In this document: positions 44,349-54,094 of the stretch, piece by piece | Position numbering within the stretch: position 1 is the stretch's first letter | How the letters are laid out: every line of letters starts with the position of its first letter | Assembly (NCBI RefSeq): GCF_900162725.1 | Contig: NZ_LT799418.1 | Coordinates: forward strand, 4,422,895-4,486,894 | Source of the DNA: Parabacteroides sp. Marseille-P3160 | GTDB lineage: Bacteria; Bacteroidota; Bacteroidia; Bacteroidales; Tannerellaceae | Length of the DNA: 64,000 nucleotides | Direction of reading: 5' to 3' | Position numbers and translations under genes: made by a program | The notes under the pieces: generated by a model | Databases searched by the model: none | The model's input: only the letters and a program-made list of their open reading frames with translations | What the model was told of the DNA's origin: nothing

Positions 44349-45674
44349 ATGATGAATTGGTCACAATTACTTTCCGGGAAACGTTTTGGAATGGAGGAAT
44401 ATCATGAACGCAAGCATGAACGAACCGATTTCCAGCGCGATTACGACCGCCTGATTTTTTCCTCCCCGTTTCGCCGGCTGCAGAACAAGACGCAGGTATT
44501 CCCGCTTCCGGGAAGCATTTTCGTACACAACCGGCTGACGCATAGCTTGGAGGTCTCCTGCGTAGGCCGTTCGCTGGGAAATAACGTATCCAAGGAACTG
44601 ATGCAGAAATACCCCGGCGGAAGCGTTAATTTTCCGGAAATCGGATCGATCGTTTCGGCAGCCTGCCTGGCGCACGACATGGGAAACCCTCCTTTCGGCC
44701 ATTCCGGCGAACGGGCCATCTCCTCTTACTTTTCCGAAGGAAGCGGGCAGCGCCTGGAATGGGAAGTACGCAATAACGGAGACCGCTGGGAGGATTTCAT
44801 CCATTTCGAAGGAAACGCCAACGCCATGCGGTTGCTGACACACCAGTTCATCGGTCGGCGCAAAGGCGGCTTCGCTCTTACCTACAGCACCCTGGCTTCG
44901 ATCGTCAAATATCCTTACAGTTCGGATCTTTCCCCCAAAGGCAAGTTCGGATTCTTCCAAACTGAAGAAGAGACATATACCCACATCGCCGAGGAGTTAG
45001 GCATTCGCCGGATTGACCCGGTGCGCCCTATATACGCCCGCTATCCATTGGTTTATCTCGTAGAAGCTGCCGATGATATCTGCTATCAAATCATGGATAT
45101 CGAGGATGCGCACAAACTACGTATCCTGACAAGCGAAGAGACGATTGAACTCTTGCTCAATTTCTTCGACGAGGAGCGCTTGAAGCATATCAAACAGGTT
45201 ATGAGCATGGTGGATGACACGAACGAACAGATCGCCTACCTGCGCTCCAGCATCATCGGCCATTTGGTGGATGAGTGTTCCCGCGTTTTCATGGAGAACG
45301 AAGAGAAACTCCTGGCCGGCGCTTTCGAAGGTTCCCTGATCCAACAAATCTGCGATCAAGCCAGAAAGGCATATGAGACTTGCACCGAAACGGCCTACCG
45401 GAAAATCTACAAAGCCAATGAAGTCGTCGACATCGAGCTGGCCGGTTATCATATCTTCAGCAGTTTAATCAATACGCTGATTGAAGCGGTGCTTTCCCCC
45501 GATCATGCCTACAGCAAACTATTATTGAAACGGGTACCCGAGCAATACGACATCCACGCCCCTACGACCTACGGCAAGATACAATGTGTCCTTGATTACA
45601 TCTCCGGAATGACTGACGTCTATGCGCTCGATCTCTATCGTAAAATCACCGGCATGAGCCTCCCGGCAGTATAA
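44349..45674 (+). CDS. dgt: Deoxyguanosinetriphosphate triphosphohydrolase-like HD protein
   Basis: A 441-residue HD-domain phosphohydrolase that cleaves dGTP (or other dNTPs) to the nucleoside and triphosphate. The signature is SSPFRRLQNKTQVFPL, NRLTHSLEVS (H65), and the metal-binding HD pair H109-D110 in HDMGNPPFGHSGE; the second aspartate is in EAADDICYQIMDIED. The long form without N-terminal deletion is like E. coli Dgt rather than the short group. The start may be at either of two adjacent ATG codons (44349 or 44352). Confidence 0.9.
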   Translation: MMNWSQLLSGKRFGMEEYHERKHERTDFQRDYDRLIFSSPFRRLQNKTQVFPLPGSIFVHNRLTHSLEVSCVGRSLGNNVSKELMQKYPGGSVNFPEIGSIVSAACLAHDMGNPPFGHSGERAISSYFSEGSGQRLEWEVRNNGDRWEDFIHFEGNANAMRLLTHQFIGRRKGGFALTYSTLASIVKYPYSSDLSPKGKFGFFQTEEETYTHIAEELGIRRIDPVRPIYARYPLVYLVEAADDICYQIMDIEDAHKLRILTSEETIELLLNFFDEERLKHIKQVMSMVDDTNEQIAYLRSSIIGHLVDECSRVFMENEEKLLAGAFEGSLIQQICDQARKAYETCTETAYRKIYKANEVVDIELAGYHIFSSLINTLIEAVLSPDHAYSKLLLKRVPEQYDIHAPTTYGKIQCVLDYISGMTDVYALDLYRKITGMSLPAV

Positions 45675-45742
45675 TAAAACAGAATCTATTAAAGATAAGA
45701 CTCATAAGGTTGGGGCAATTTATAAAAAGAAAAGGCAATCTC

Positions 45743-46054
45743 TCATAAGAATGTAGGGGTAAACTCGATTCCGAGAGCACGCGCAATGCGGAAGAAACTC
45801 GAAAGCTGAATATCTATTTTTCTCTTTTCCACACGGGCAATGTGGCTTCTTGCTGTACCAACCTTTTCCGCCAACTCCTGCTGGGTTATCTTTAGTTGCT
45901 TCCGCCGGTCACGTAGTATTTCACCATAATACCATGCAATTGACTTCTCATGAAAAGCGGTACGTCCTTCTGTCCCAAGCTCTCCATATTTATTATTCAG
46001 GAGTTCACCTGCTGTATGCAACTTAGCTAACTTATTTTCATCTAACTTTCTCAT
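45743..46054 (-). CDS. XRE-family antitoxin-like regulator
   Basis: A 103-residue protein. Residues 46-103 are a helix-turn-helix (LRDRRKQLKITQQELAEKVGTARSHIARVEKRKIDIQLSSFFRIARALG), with a preceding helical region typical of HigA-type antitoxins. It begins 4 bases into the stop of an upstream toxin-like remnant (TTATGA), the classic toxin-then-antitoxin coupling. It probably autoregulates. With its toxin broken, it is likely a solitary leftover or has taken on a regulatory role. Confidence 0.85.
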   Translation of the reverse strand: MRKLDENKLAKLHTAGELLNNKYGELGTEGRTAFHEKSIAWYYGEILRDRRKQLKITQQELAEKVGTARSHIARVEKRKIDIQLSSFFRIARALGIEFTPTFL

Positions 46055-46200
46055 AACTCAAATTCTTTTAATATCCGTTCTGCAACCTTTATTTGTTTGC
46101 AGTAGTCTTTCGTGGATTTCTTTAGAAAACCATTCAAGAGTAATATCTTCTTTGAAAGAATGAGATGATGATCAAATGTAGCGTATTGGATACAATTAAG
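46051..46200 (-). pseudogene. Remnant of a HigB/Gp49-type toxin (C-terminal part)
   Basis: On the minus strand, in the frame ending TGA at 46053-46051, the translation includes HHLILSKKILLLNGFLKK and then STKDYCKQIKVAERILKEF. This is the typical C-terminus of phage-derived Gp49-like/HigB toxins (a LLNGFLKK-type strand then a basic helix). No ATG lies in frame upstream, and the N-terminal two thirds is missing: the frame runs into the GNAT gene's 3' end and meets a stop. The stop overlaps the antitoxin start. A 5' deletion, perhaps from the event that brought the GNAT gene next to it, explains this. Confidence 0.65.
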
Positions 46201-46243
46201 CAAATGAGAAATCAACTTTTGCGAATATTTAATACGGGTTCCC

Positions 46244-46750
46244 TTATCCCGATCTCCCCGACGTTTTTTGGAAGGCTAAGCGCGGGGTGCCGTCTGCGAC
46301 GTAGACCGTGCCGCATTCGGTGTATCCCAACTTTGCGAGGACGTGCCTCATAGCTCCGTTCGTCTCGTGGGTGTCTACCCTGATATTGGGATGGCAGCCG
46401 AAGCACCAGCGGAAGCAGGCTTCGGCGATCCCTTTCGCTTTGCCGTTGGAGGCGATCCGGTGAATGACTCCGTAAGGCAGGTCATTGAGCCATTCACCGT
46501 TCTCTATGTATTTATAAAAAGGATCCTCTCCAAGTATAAAACAGAAGGTTCCGACTAACACTCCCTCCCGGACAAATGCATATTGTTCGTGCCTTCCAAT
46601 GCTTTCTAAGATCAGGTCTTTCTTCGGGTAGCCGTTCGTCCATTGCACCATATTCCCCGCCTGCCTCATCAGGTTCCTGGAATAATCGAACATCTCCATC
46701 AGGGTATCAATCTCTTCCTTTTGAGCCAACCGAACCTCTAAGATTGTCAT
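46244..46750 (-). CDS. GNAT-family N-acetyltransferase
   Basis: A 168-residue single-domain GNAT. Key stretches are an N-terminal EVRLAQKEEIDTLMEMFDYSR, central YAFVREGVLVGTFCFILGED, and the acetyl-CoA-binding loop region IASNGKAKGIAEACFRWCFG, followed by the typical IRVDTHETNGAMRHVLAKLGYTECG block. It acetylates an unidentified small molecule or protein amine. It lies upstream of the toxin remnant on the same strand and 57 bases downstream of the GH127-like gene's stop. Confidence 0.85.
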   Translation of the reverse strand: MTILEVRLAQKEEIDTLMEMFDYSRNLMRQAGNMVQWTNGYPKKDLILESIGRHEQYAFVREGVLVGTFCFILGEDPFYKYIENGEWLNDLPYGVIHRIASNGKAKGIAEACFRWCFGCHPNIRVDTHETNGAMRHVLAKLGYTECGTVYVADGTPRLAFQKTSGRSG

Positions 46751-46807
46751 TTTCGATACTTCTAAAAATTAAATCCTCGGCTATAAAGAATCCTCTTTTT
46801 CCCGGAT

Positions 46808-48865
46808 CTACTTTCCGACGACCGGGAAGGCCGAGATACGCAGCCGGGCGGCACCCATCGGGATGAGCGTCAGGTCTTCCAGGGTATCCGACTTCTGCAC
46901 GGTTTCGGGCGGTAGGACATCGCACAGGCCGGTGTCGTCGAGCGTCCACGAAGGCACTTTGCGGCCTTTCGCTTTCAATCGGATCGGCGCATTTTGAATC
47001 GCGAACGGGAAGTTATCGCCCGGCCATTCTTTCCGGACGACCTCGATGTATTTTAACAGATTGTCTTCCGGCAGCAGCAAAGCGTAATTCCATACGGTTT
47101 CCGGATAGATCTCATACGTCGGCCAGGCGTTCGCATCCGCCCCCTTCTGCCATTTGGAGTCAGAAATCGCCGTCTCGTCACTTTTCACTTTCCTATACTC
47201 CTCTCCGATTAGAAGGGAGAAAGTCAACGGGCCGTAATTGACGCTGGCACTGTTTTGGTTGACCGCCCAGCGGTCAACGGAGAGATGCATCGGGAGATTC
47301 AACGTAATCCGGTCGCCGTCTTTCCACAGGTTTTGCAAGCGGACGTATTTATTGGCTTCCGGTGAAATCCGGATATCCTTTCCGTTCACCGAAACGGAGG
47401 CGCCTTCGCACCAGGAAGGAATACGGAGATAGAGCGGAAATTCCACCAGTTCCGGCGCATGCAGTGTGAAACGGATCGCCTCCTCGAAAGGATAATTCGT
47501 TTCCTCGACGAGGCGAACCTCGACGCCTTTGCTTCCGACCTTCGCTTTGGCCTCGCAAGCGCTGTAGAGAGCAATCGCCAACCCATTGTCCGGAGAGGCC
47601 AACACAAGATGTTCGGCAAAATAAGGCCAGCCCTGCGAATGGTTATGCTGACAACAACGGCTGCTGAACGGATTCATAGCCAGGAAAGGACCATTATTAT
47701 CAATCCCCGGATGGTGATTCTTGGAATCGCTTACGACCTGATTCGGGGAAGTGATATAACGCAAAGCCTTAAAGTCGGGCATTACGGCCGCCGGATAGGA
47801 GTTGAATGCCACATTCTCGCAATGATCCGCCCAGAACGGATCGCCGGTGATGCGCAGCATCCATTCGTCGGAAGCCATCTGTTCGACAAAGCCGCAAGTC
47901 TCCGTTCCCTGCCGAGGATCGATATAGGCAAGCCGGGCATTTTCGTCCGCGCCGAACATGCCGCCCGGTACTTGTCCGAATACACGGCGTACGAGGCGGT
48001 GCACATTATAACTGGCTTCCAGATCCACAGAATCACCTGAAAGCATATAATACGACGCTGGTTCCCGGAAACTCTGCGCGATATTTACATTATGCCAGTT
48101 GGGAAGGCGTGATTTATCTTCCCAGTTAGCTGTATTCCGGTGGATTTTCCGGGCCAGATCCAATAAGAAAGAGTCTCCCGTAATATTATAAAGCCAATAG
48201 ACACTTAGCAGATTATCTCCTCCGCGACTATTTTCCCAGTAATCTTTCAGGAAATCTTCATCCGGGACAGTCAACTGCCATTTAAAATAACGAGTCATCA
48301 AGTCGATTACCCGCTGGTCTTTCGAATATTCGTAATAGGACTGCAAGCACCAAAGCATAATCATATTGGCCCAGAGTTCACGTTTCCCGTTCCGGATATT
48401 CTCCGGTCCGAAATAGCCATTCGGTTGCTGGCTGTTCAGAGCGGCATTTACCCAAACCATCGTTTCGGCAATCATTGCCGTATCTTTCAGGATATAGGCG
48501 AGATTACCGTAGCCTTTGAGCCAATAAGGCACCTCTTCCCATCCATGTTCCCCTCCCGACTTCAACCAAGCGTTGTCGTTTTTCTCCAGCCAGGCACTGA
48601 TTTCCCCCAACTTGCCGGTCAATCCGTTTTTCTGCAGGACCAAATACTCATGTACCCATCCGGCCGGTATAACATCTCCAACCGGCAACTTGATAAAGTT
48701 CAACGGTTTCAGAGGAGTGCGGTTTCCCTGGTAATTTACATTTTCTACCGTAACATCCGGCCGGTCAACCATCTCGACGGTTAGCGAGCCGGTCTTACCG
48801 GAAGAGCAAGATAGAAAAAACAGCCCTCCGACAGCAACCGAGACTATGTTCGAATAGAAACTCAT
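46808..48865 (-). CDS. GH127-like (DUF1680) beta-L-arabinofuranosidase-type lipoprotein
   Basis: A 685-residue lipoprotein (C20 in FFLSC, followed by SSGKTG with no acidic signal, so probably periplasm-facing). It has the DUF1680 alpha/alpha-barrel and beta-sandwich layout. The zinc-thiolate centre of GH127 is complete: E322 and C324 in TETCGF, and C404-C405 in SSRCCQHN, in the same spacing as the ligands and nucleophile Cys of HypBA1. This predicts cleavage of a furanosidic or unusual deoxy sugar from a glycan end; some homologues act on RG-II sugars rather than arabinofuranose. It is the last gene of PUL 2. Confidence 0.85.
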   Translation of the reverse strand: MSFYSNIVSVAVGGLFFLSCSSGKTGSLTVEMVDRPDVTVENVNYQGNRTPLKPLNFIKLPVGDVIPAGWVHEYLVLQKNGLTGKLGEISAWLEKNDNAWLKSGGEHGWEEVPYWLKGYGNLAYILKDTAMIAETMVWVNAALNSQQPNGYFGPENIRNGKRELWANMIMLWCLQSYYEYSKDQRVIDLMTRYFKWQLTVPDEDFLKDYWENSRGGDNLLSVYWLYNITGDSFLLDLARKIHRNTANWEDKSRLPNWHNVNIAQSFREPASYYMLSGDSVDLEASYNVHRLVRRVFGQVPGGMFGADENARLAYIDPRQGTETCGFVEQMASDEWMLRITGDPFWADHCENVAFNSYPAAVMPDFKALRYITSPNQVVSDSKNHHPGIDNNGPFLAMNPFSSRCCQHNHSQGWPYFAEHLVLASPDNGLAIALYSACEAKAKVGSKGVEVRLVEETNYPFEEAIRFTLHAPELVEFPLYLRIPSWCEGASVSVNGKDIRISPEANKYVRLQNLWKDGDRITLNLPMHLSVDRWAVNQNSASVNYGPLTFSLLIGEEYRKVKSDETAISDSKWQKGADANAWPTYEIYPETVWNYALLLPEDNLLKYIEVVRKEWPGDNFPFAIQNAPIRLKAKGRKVPSWTLDDTGLCDVLPPETVQKSDTLEDLTLIPMGAARLRISAFPVVGK

Positions 48866-48875
48866 ACGTCTGGAA

Positions 48876-50690
48876 TTATGGATTCAACTCTTTAATCACC
48901 TCTTGATTTGCCTGACGAACAGCCGCCTCGTTGATTTTGATCTGCTTACGGTCATACGTCATCAGGCCGTTCACTTCTCCTTCTACATCCGTTGTCTGCG
49001 TATAAACGGCAGCGGAAAATCCACGTTTCACCAAATCCTGCAACTGCTTTGCATATTTCACATATTCGGCCGTAACTTCATCGCTATTTTTAAACTGGAT
49101 ATATCCCCAGTTCCGGTCTTTCATCCAAAGGTGATCCGTTAATGGCAAGCCAATACCTCCGTATTCACCCAGCACATTGACACGCGCCGCGTCAAAGAGG
49201 AACATCCGGGGTCCGGGATAGTTATGCAGGTCGAGGATATCGCCGCAAGGACGGTGATTCCCTCCACTTGCCGGATTAACCAGGCGGGAAGGATCGTAAT
49301 TCGCTGTCCAGGCTACTACCTTCTCGGTATCGAACTGCCCCCATGCCTCATTAAACGGTACCCAAACGACAACCGAAGGATTGGAGGCACAAAGGTCCAT
49401 AATCTCCTTCCATTCCTGATAGTAATGAGCGATCGATTGCTCCGAACGCTTTTTATCCGTTCCGCCGCCATATACATGCGGTTCCCAGTTATTTCCGAAA
49501 TCACCGCTCGGCATATCCTGCCAAACGAGGATCCCTTCCCGGTCACAATGCGTATACCAACGGGCAGGCTCCACCTTCACATGTTTGCGGATCATATTGA
49601 AACCCCATTCTTTAGTCTTTTTGATATCATAAAGTAAAGCCTCGTCGGTCGGAGCCGTATAAAGTCCATCCGGCCACCAACCTTGATCCAACGGGCCGTA
49701 TTGGAATAAATCTTTGTTATTAAGCTGCATGCGCATCAAACCATTGGCATCCCGTTTCGCGGATATCTTACGGAAAGCGGCGTAGGACTTCACTTCATCC
49801 GTCTTCTTACCCGATGAAAGCACAGAGATTTTCAGGTCATAGAGATAAGGGTTTTCCGTATCCCAAAGGGTCGGATTGGAAACCGCCAGGCGAAGTTCTT
49901 TCCCCGCAACGCCTTTGGCTGTCGCCAAGACCTTACCTTTATCCAGGAGCTCAACAGAAATGATGTCAGACGTCCGGCAGGGCACGGAGGTCGTAACCGT
50001 TACGGCCAACGTCCCGTTGTCGATGTTCGGAATCGTTTTGAGGGTGGTAATATGGTTTTCTGCAACCGGCTCGATCCAGACGGTTTGCCAGATCCCGGTG
50101 ACGGAAGTGTACCAGATTCCTTCCGGTTTTACCCGTTGTTTCCCGATTGCTTGGTATCCTTTATCGGTAGGATCCCAAACACGGACGACCAGTTTTTGTT
50201 TCCCTTGAGAGGATAAATAAGGGGTAATATCAAAGGAGAAAGGAGTATAACCGCCTTCATGGGAGCCTATCAAGATATCATTCACAAAGACATCTGTTTT
50301 CCAGTCTACCGCACCGAAATTAAGTATGACCGAGCGATTTTTCCAGGAAGAAGGAATCGTAAATTCACGTTTGTACCAAAGTTCATTGGCTTCACCTACT
50401 TCTTTCTGCACTCCGGATAAAGAGGATTCGATCGCAAAAGGTACCAAAATCTGTCCGTCGAAAGCCGTCGGTTCCGCTTGGCCTTTCGGTGCGACCGCAT
50501 AGCTCCACAGGCCATTCAGATTCTGCCATTCTCCACGCTCAATCAATGGACGGGGGTATTCCGGCAAGACGCTCTGCGGATCTACTTTTTCGGCCCATGA
50601 CGTCTTTATTTTGTCACCCGCCGGTTTCCATTGCGCACCAGCACTTATTGTTACACAGAAGGTTAATAATAGTAGGAAAGTCTTGTTCAT
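48876..50690 (-). CDS. Glycoside hydrolase family 2 enzyme (PUL 2)
   Basis: A 604-residue GH2 protein with signal peptide 1-19 (TISAGAQ) and no lipobox. Jelly roll about 45-215, immunoglobulin-like domain 216-310, barrel 311-600. Acid/base E448 in VPFNEAWGQ and nucleophile E509 in VLGEYGG are present. It lacks the NxK glucuronidase motif seen in the PUL 1 GH2. Specificity could be beta-galactose, beta-mannose, alpha-L-arabinose or other; the neighbouring GH127-like gene and its 10-base separation suggest that the two act in sequence on one oligosaccharide. Confidence 0.88.
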   Translation of the reverse strand: MNKTFLLLLTFCVTISAGAQWKPAGDKIKTSWAEKVDPQSVLPEYPRPLIERGEWQNLNGLWSYAVAPKGQAEPTAFDGQILVPFAIESSLSGVQKEVGEANELWYKREFTIPSSWKNRSVILNFGAVDWKTDVFVNDILIGSHEGGYTPFSFDITPYLSSQGKQKLVVRVWDPTDKGYQAIGKQRVKPEGIWYTSVTGIWQTVWIEPVAENHITTLKTIPNIDNGTLAVTVTTSVPCRTSDIISVELLDKGKVLATAKGVAGKELRLAVSNPTLWDTENPYLYDLKISVLSSGKKTDEVKSYAAFRKISAKRDANGLMRMQLNNKDLFQYGPLDQGWWPDGLYTAPTDEALLYDIKKTKEWGFNMIRKHVKVEPARWYTHCDREGILVWQDMPSGDFGNNWEPHVYGGGTDKKRSEQSIAHYYQEWKEIMDLCASNPSVVVWVPFNEAWGQFDTEKVVAWTANYDPSRLVNPASGGNHRPCGDILDLHNYPGPRMFLFDAARVNVLGEYGGIGLPLTDHLWMKDRNWGYIQFKNSDEVTAEYVKYAKQLQDLVKRGFSAAVYTQTTDVEGEVNGLMTYDRKQIKINEAAVRQANQEVIKELNP

Positions 50691-50726
50691 TGTTATTCGA
50701 ATTTAAGTTATGTATAATGATGATTC

Positions 50727-53252
50727 TTATTTTTTATTCTCCAACCTGTGTTGCAGCAGCCGCATAAAATAGCCTCCGACAACGGAACGGGCCTGGAAGC
50801 CGCGCTGCTTGGCCGTCGAAGTGAAATACCAGTCGCTCATCGGTACGCGTGAAGGCGTTTCGTCTGCATATTTCCAGACCGGTTGCATCAAGGCGTCGAA
50901 GTGCTCGGGAGAACCCGTCAGGCAGGCTGACCAAAGGATCCAATCGGATTTCGAATAATCTTCACGGTTATCCAACGGCAGGCCATACGTATTTTGCTTA
51001 GTCAGATAATAGGCTAATTCCTTTTCGGCGACCTCTTTCGGGAAAATATTCAGGCCCAACAGTTGATCCCAGATCAGATTGTATTTCTGGCTCCAGGTCC
51101 CGGCTTTGTCGAAAGTCAGCCGGTAATGATCCCCATCATCCGCCATCTTGATCCATTGGGAGGCCATCTCCCTGGCGGCATCCAGGTATTTGGTCGCGAT
51201 GTCTTTCTTCCCCAGAATTTCCGCCAATTTCCCATAACCGGCAATTCCTTCGATCGCCTTAACGGAAAGATTTGCATTATGGGCAAAATGCCCGGCAAAA
51301 TCATCCGTACAAAGTTGGTTGGCCGGATCCAAACCTTCTTTCATCAAGTAATCGGCCCAAGTTGTCAACACTGTCCAATGTTTGGCCGCATAATCCGCAT
51401 TTCCCTCCACCGCGGCAATAGCAGCCGTCAAGATGAGCATATTACCGCATTCTTCTACCGGCATGTCTCCTCCATAAGTCTGTCCGTTCGCTAACGGATA
51501 AGTGCCGACATCGTGTGCCGCGAAAGGTTTGGTCCATTTCCCGCTTTCACTGAAGTAGAAGATAGGGTTCATCATTCCCTTCAACAATTCGGGGTTATAA
51601 ATCAGGAACAGAGGAGCCGAAGGATATGTGATATCCACGGTTCCGATCGAACCGTTACTGAAATTTTCTTTCGACAGGAAAAGGAGATTACCCTCTTTGT
51701 CTGTGACCAACTTATGCGCTGCTATTGACTGACGGTAGGCTAATGCACAAAGTTCGGCATATTTCTGTCCACCCGCTTCAACCCCTTCTTTCATCAACTT
51801 TGCATCGACCGAGTCGCAACGTTCCATGATATCGGCGTAAGATTGATAACCATCAGCGAAAGCAGTATAAATGTCGACCTTTCCACCACGTTTCCAATAA
51901 GGTAAAAGGTTTTCTCCAAAGTACTGGATAGAATAAAGATCGTCATATCCGATTAAGAAATATCCCTGGCTATTCTTTGAAGAGACTTTGCCAAGATCAT
52001 CCGTATAAGCAAGCACGCTCATCCGTTCTCTCATATTGGAAGAAAGTTCACCGGATTCTCCGGAGAAACTACCGGTTGAAGCAAACTCTTTCTTGATCGT
52101 ATAATAATCACCGAGCTTCATTTTTGTCTGTGCAGACTCTTTGCCGCCCAGATAGAAATAGCCCCAGTCAATCCGGACATCATCTCCTTTCTTACCCAAG
52201 ATAGCCTGTTCTTCCGTTCCGGTTTTCAGGAAAGTCATTCCTCCTTTGTCTATTTTTTCAAACGTAACCTTTTGTGATTCGGAATTAACTGCCCACTGGG
52301 GAGTGGCTTCCAGATAGACTTGTACCTCATGCGATTTTCCATCGATCGAACGGGCTTGATACGTAATATAATTATAAGGAGAAGTCATTGCATACAGATC
52401 ATCCATCAAGAAAGGAGCCGTGAAAATGACATCCAACTGGATTCCCCCACATTCAAACGTATAATATGTCTGCGTCGGCATTGCCACAACAGCTGTTTGC
52501 GTCGCCGCTGTTTCAAAAGGATCTGCCTCTTCAGGCAGGGTAAACAGACCAAAATCGACATACCCTCCTCCGGTCTTATTATGACAGTGGGCAGCGATCA
52601 CATTCTTTCCCTTCTTCAGTGTGGCTTTTACTTCGTCGGACAAGTCGGTTAAAACATTGTTTTTCCATGTATAGTCCGTAGCAACGACCTTTATTCCATT
52701 AATATATAATTCAAATATATCATCATGTGAATACTCCAGAATGATTTTTTTCGCATTTAGATCGTCCGCCAATTCAAAAGAACGGCGTACCCAGATGTCT
52801 TTGCTCTCCCAGGGAGTCGCTAAATTTGGTTGGTCTTTTGTGCCAAAAGCACCCGTACCTTTTTTCCAGTCGGCATCTGAATAAGCAGGAGCTTTCCAGT
52901 CACCGGACGGTTGTTTCTCTGTATAAGCAGCTTCCCACTTGTTACTTTGAGCTGTCGGCAGGATGGTCTGTAACGGAGGTTGTACCTTACCCAAAAAACG
53001 GTAAGACTTACCATCCACCCGTACCGCCCCAATCAGGGGATGTTCTTTGCCCGTCCAATGGCGCACCGCGTCCTCATTCAGCTTATCAGCAAATGACCAG
53101 GCACTTGCGTAAGGATCGATCGTTACTAAAGGATAAGCCGGAGCTCGAAGGGCATTATTCGCAGCCGGAGTATACGTTTTTGTTTCTTTTACTTGTACGC
53201 AAGAGGACAGAAAAAAAGACAGAAGCAATAAAAACACAGCTATTTTTCTCAT
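50727..53252 (-). CDS. DUF4965/DUF1793 glutaminase-A-like lipoprotein
   Basis: An 841-residue lipoprotein (C18 in LSSC). Regions follow the glutaminase A (GtaA-like) layout: N-terminal beta domain (APAYPLVTIDPYASAWSFADKLNEDAVRHWTGKEHPL), an inserted jelly-roll (about 105-240, VRRSFELADDLNAKKIILEYSHDD), then the DUF4965 and DUF1793 helical barrel (AALAYRQSIAAHKLVTD, VDITYPSAPLFLIYNPELLKGM, DDFAGHFAHNANLSVKAIEGIAGYGKLAEILGK). The name comes from fungal glutaminase, but in PULs these proteins probably work on glycans. Function here is open. A stem-loop separates it from DUF3823 upstream. Confidence 0.75.
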   Translation of the reverse strand: MRKIAVFLLLLSFFLSSCVQVKETKTYTPAANNALRAPAYPLVTIDPYASAWSFADKLNEDAVRHWTGKEHPLIGAVRVDGKSYRFLGKVQPPLQTILPTAQSNKWEAAYTEKQPSGDWKAPAYSDADWKKGTGAFGTKDQPNLATPWESKDIWVRRSFELADDLNAKKIILEYSHDDIFELYINGIKVVATDYTWKNNVLTDLSDEVKATLKKGKNVIAAHCHNKTGGGYVDFGLFTLPEEADPFETAATQTAVVAMPTQTYYTFECGGIQLDVIFTAPFLMDDLYAMTSPYNYITYQARSIDGKSHEVQVYLEATPQWAVNSESQKVTFEKIDKGGMTFLKTGTEEQAILGKKGDDVRIDWGYFYLGGKESAQTKMKLGDYYTIKKEFASTGSFSGESGELSSNMRERMSVLAYTDDLGKVSSKNSQGYFLIGYDDLYSIQYFGENLLPYWKRGGKVDIYTAFADGYQSYADIMERCDSVDAKLMKEGVEAGGQKYAELCALAYRQSIAAHKLVTDKEGNLLFLSKENFSNGSIGTVDITYPSAPLFLIYNPELLKGMMNPIFYFSESGKWTKPFAAHDVGTYPLANGQTYGGDMPVEECGNMLILTAAIAAVEGNADYAAKHWTVLTTWADYLMKEGLDPANQLCTDDFAGHFAHNANLSVKAIEGIAGYGKLAEILGKKDIATKYLDAAREMASQWIKMADDGDHYRLTFDKAGTWSQKYNLIWDQLLGLNIFPKEVAEKELAYYLTKQNTYGLPLDNREDYSKSDWILWSACLTGSPEHFDALMQPVWKYADETPSRVPMSDWYFTSTAKQRGFQARSVVGGYFMRLLQHRLENKK

Positions 53253-53267
53253 GATATATTATTAATT

Positions 53268-53309
53268 AGGGCTATCTCTTCCTCACAAACGGAGGCTAAA
53301 GATAGCCCT
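53268..53309 (-). promoter_or_regulatory. Intercistronic stem-loop between DUF3823 and DUF4965 genes
   Basis: AGGGCTATC (53268-53276) pairs perfectly with 53301-53309, and CCTC/GAGG (53281-53284 with 53292-53295) pairs inside the loop. No U-tract follows on the minus strand, so it is more likely an mRNA-stabilising or processing hairpin that lets the susC-susD part of PUL 2 be expressed more than the enzymes. A weak terminator is the alternative. Confidence 0.5.
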
Positions 53310-53326
53310 TCTGTTTTAAATTATTG

Positions 53327-54001
53327 CTATTTTATCCGTACAATTTTTGAATAAATAGCCTGATCTGCACCTACAGTCCGTACGCCAACTCTTGCAAATA
53401 GAGCGGCAGCTGAAGCGAAATCTTTGTTATCTGACATATCCATTGACAAAGTCACTGTCCCAGCCTTTTGATCTTTAAAATCCTTACGAGCAATATTGTT
53501 AACATCATCGACAAAAGAAGTTCTGCTAACCAATAAGGTTACATAATCAATCTGCGCTGTATTTACAACTTGGTTAATACTAAATGCCGTGTTCAAATTA
53601 GATCCGGATAATGAAAAAGATTCATTAGAGATGGTAAAATAAGGAGTCACCTTCAGTTCGACCTCGGTTGTTCCCTTTAAATTCACAACTACCGTATCTC
53701 TCGAATTAACCCAAGGTCCATTATTATCTTTAGTTACAACTTTATATTCACCATCAAAAAGAAGCGCCTCAAAAGTTCCGTCCTGCCCTACATAGGCCGT
53801 AATATTGTCCCTCAGTTCATATCCATCCTGATAAAGTTGCACTTGCACCGCTTCTCCGGTTCCCCGTAGATTCAACATTTCCCCATTGTAAGTAATCTTC
53901 CCAAATATCTTTGATTTTGGTTCATCGTAATTATCGAGCCCACAACTGCTAATCGTAAATGCGGCAACAGATATTAATAAGAAATATTTATATAGTTTCA
54001 T
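53327..54001 (-). CDS. DUF3823-family surface glycan-binding lipoprotein
   Basis: A 224-residue lipoprotein with C20 in TISSC and an acidic stretch GLDNYDEPKSK after it, which favours export to the outer surface. The N-terminal IFGKITYNGEMLNL to LFDGEYKVV region resembles a carboxypeptidase-regulatory-like beta domain, and the C-terminal half is a second beta domain. DUF3823 proteins sit after SusD in many PULs in the SusE position and probably help bind substrate. It lies 93 bases downstream of susD; that gap contains a 6-bp stem-loop (54047-54063). Confidence 0.8.
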   Translation of the reverse strand: MKLYKYFLLISVAAFTISSCGLDNYDEPKSKIFGKITYNGEMLNLRGTGEAVQVQLYQDGYELRDNITAYVGQDGTFEALLFDGEYKVVTKDNNGPWVNSRDTVVVNLKGTTEVELKVTPYFTISNESFSLSGSNLNTAFSINQVVNTAQIDYVTLLVSRTSFVDDVNNIARKDFKDQKAGTVTLSMDMSDNKDFASAAALFARVGVRTVGADQAIYSKIVRIK

Positions 54002-54094
54002 ATGAATAATTGATTTAAAAGGTATATATAAAACTCACCGTAAACAGCGTCACCTTTTGACGCAGGGTTCTTATTTATAAGTTCGTTTCATTAT

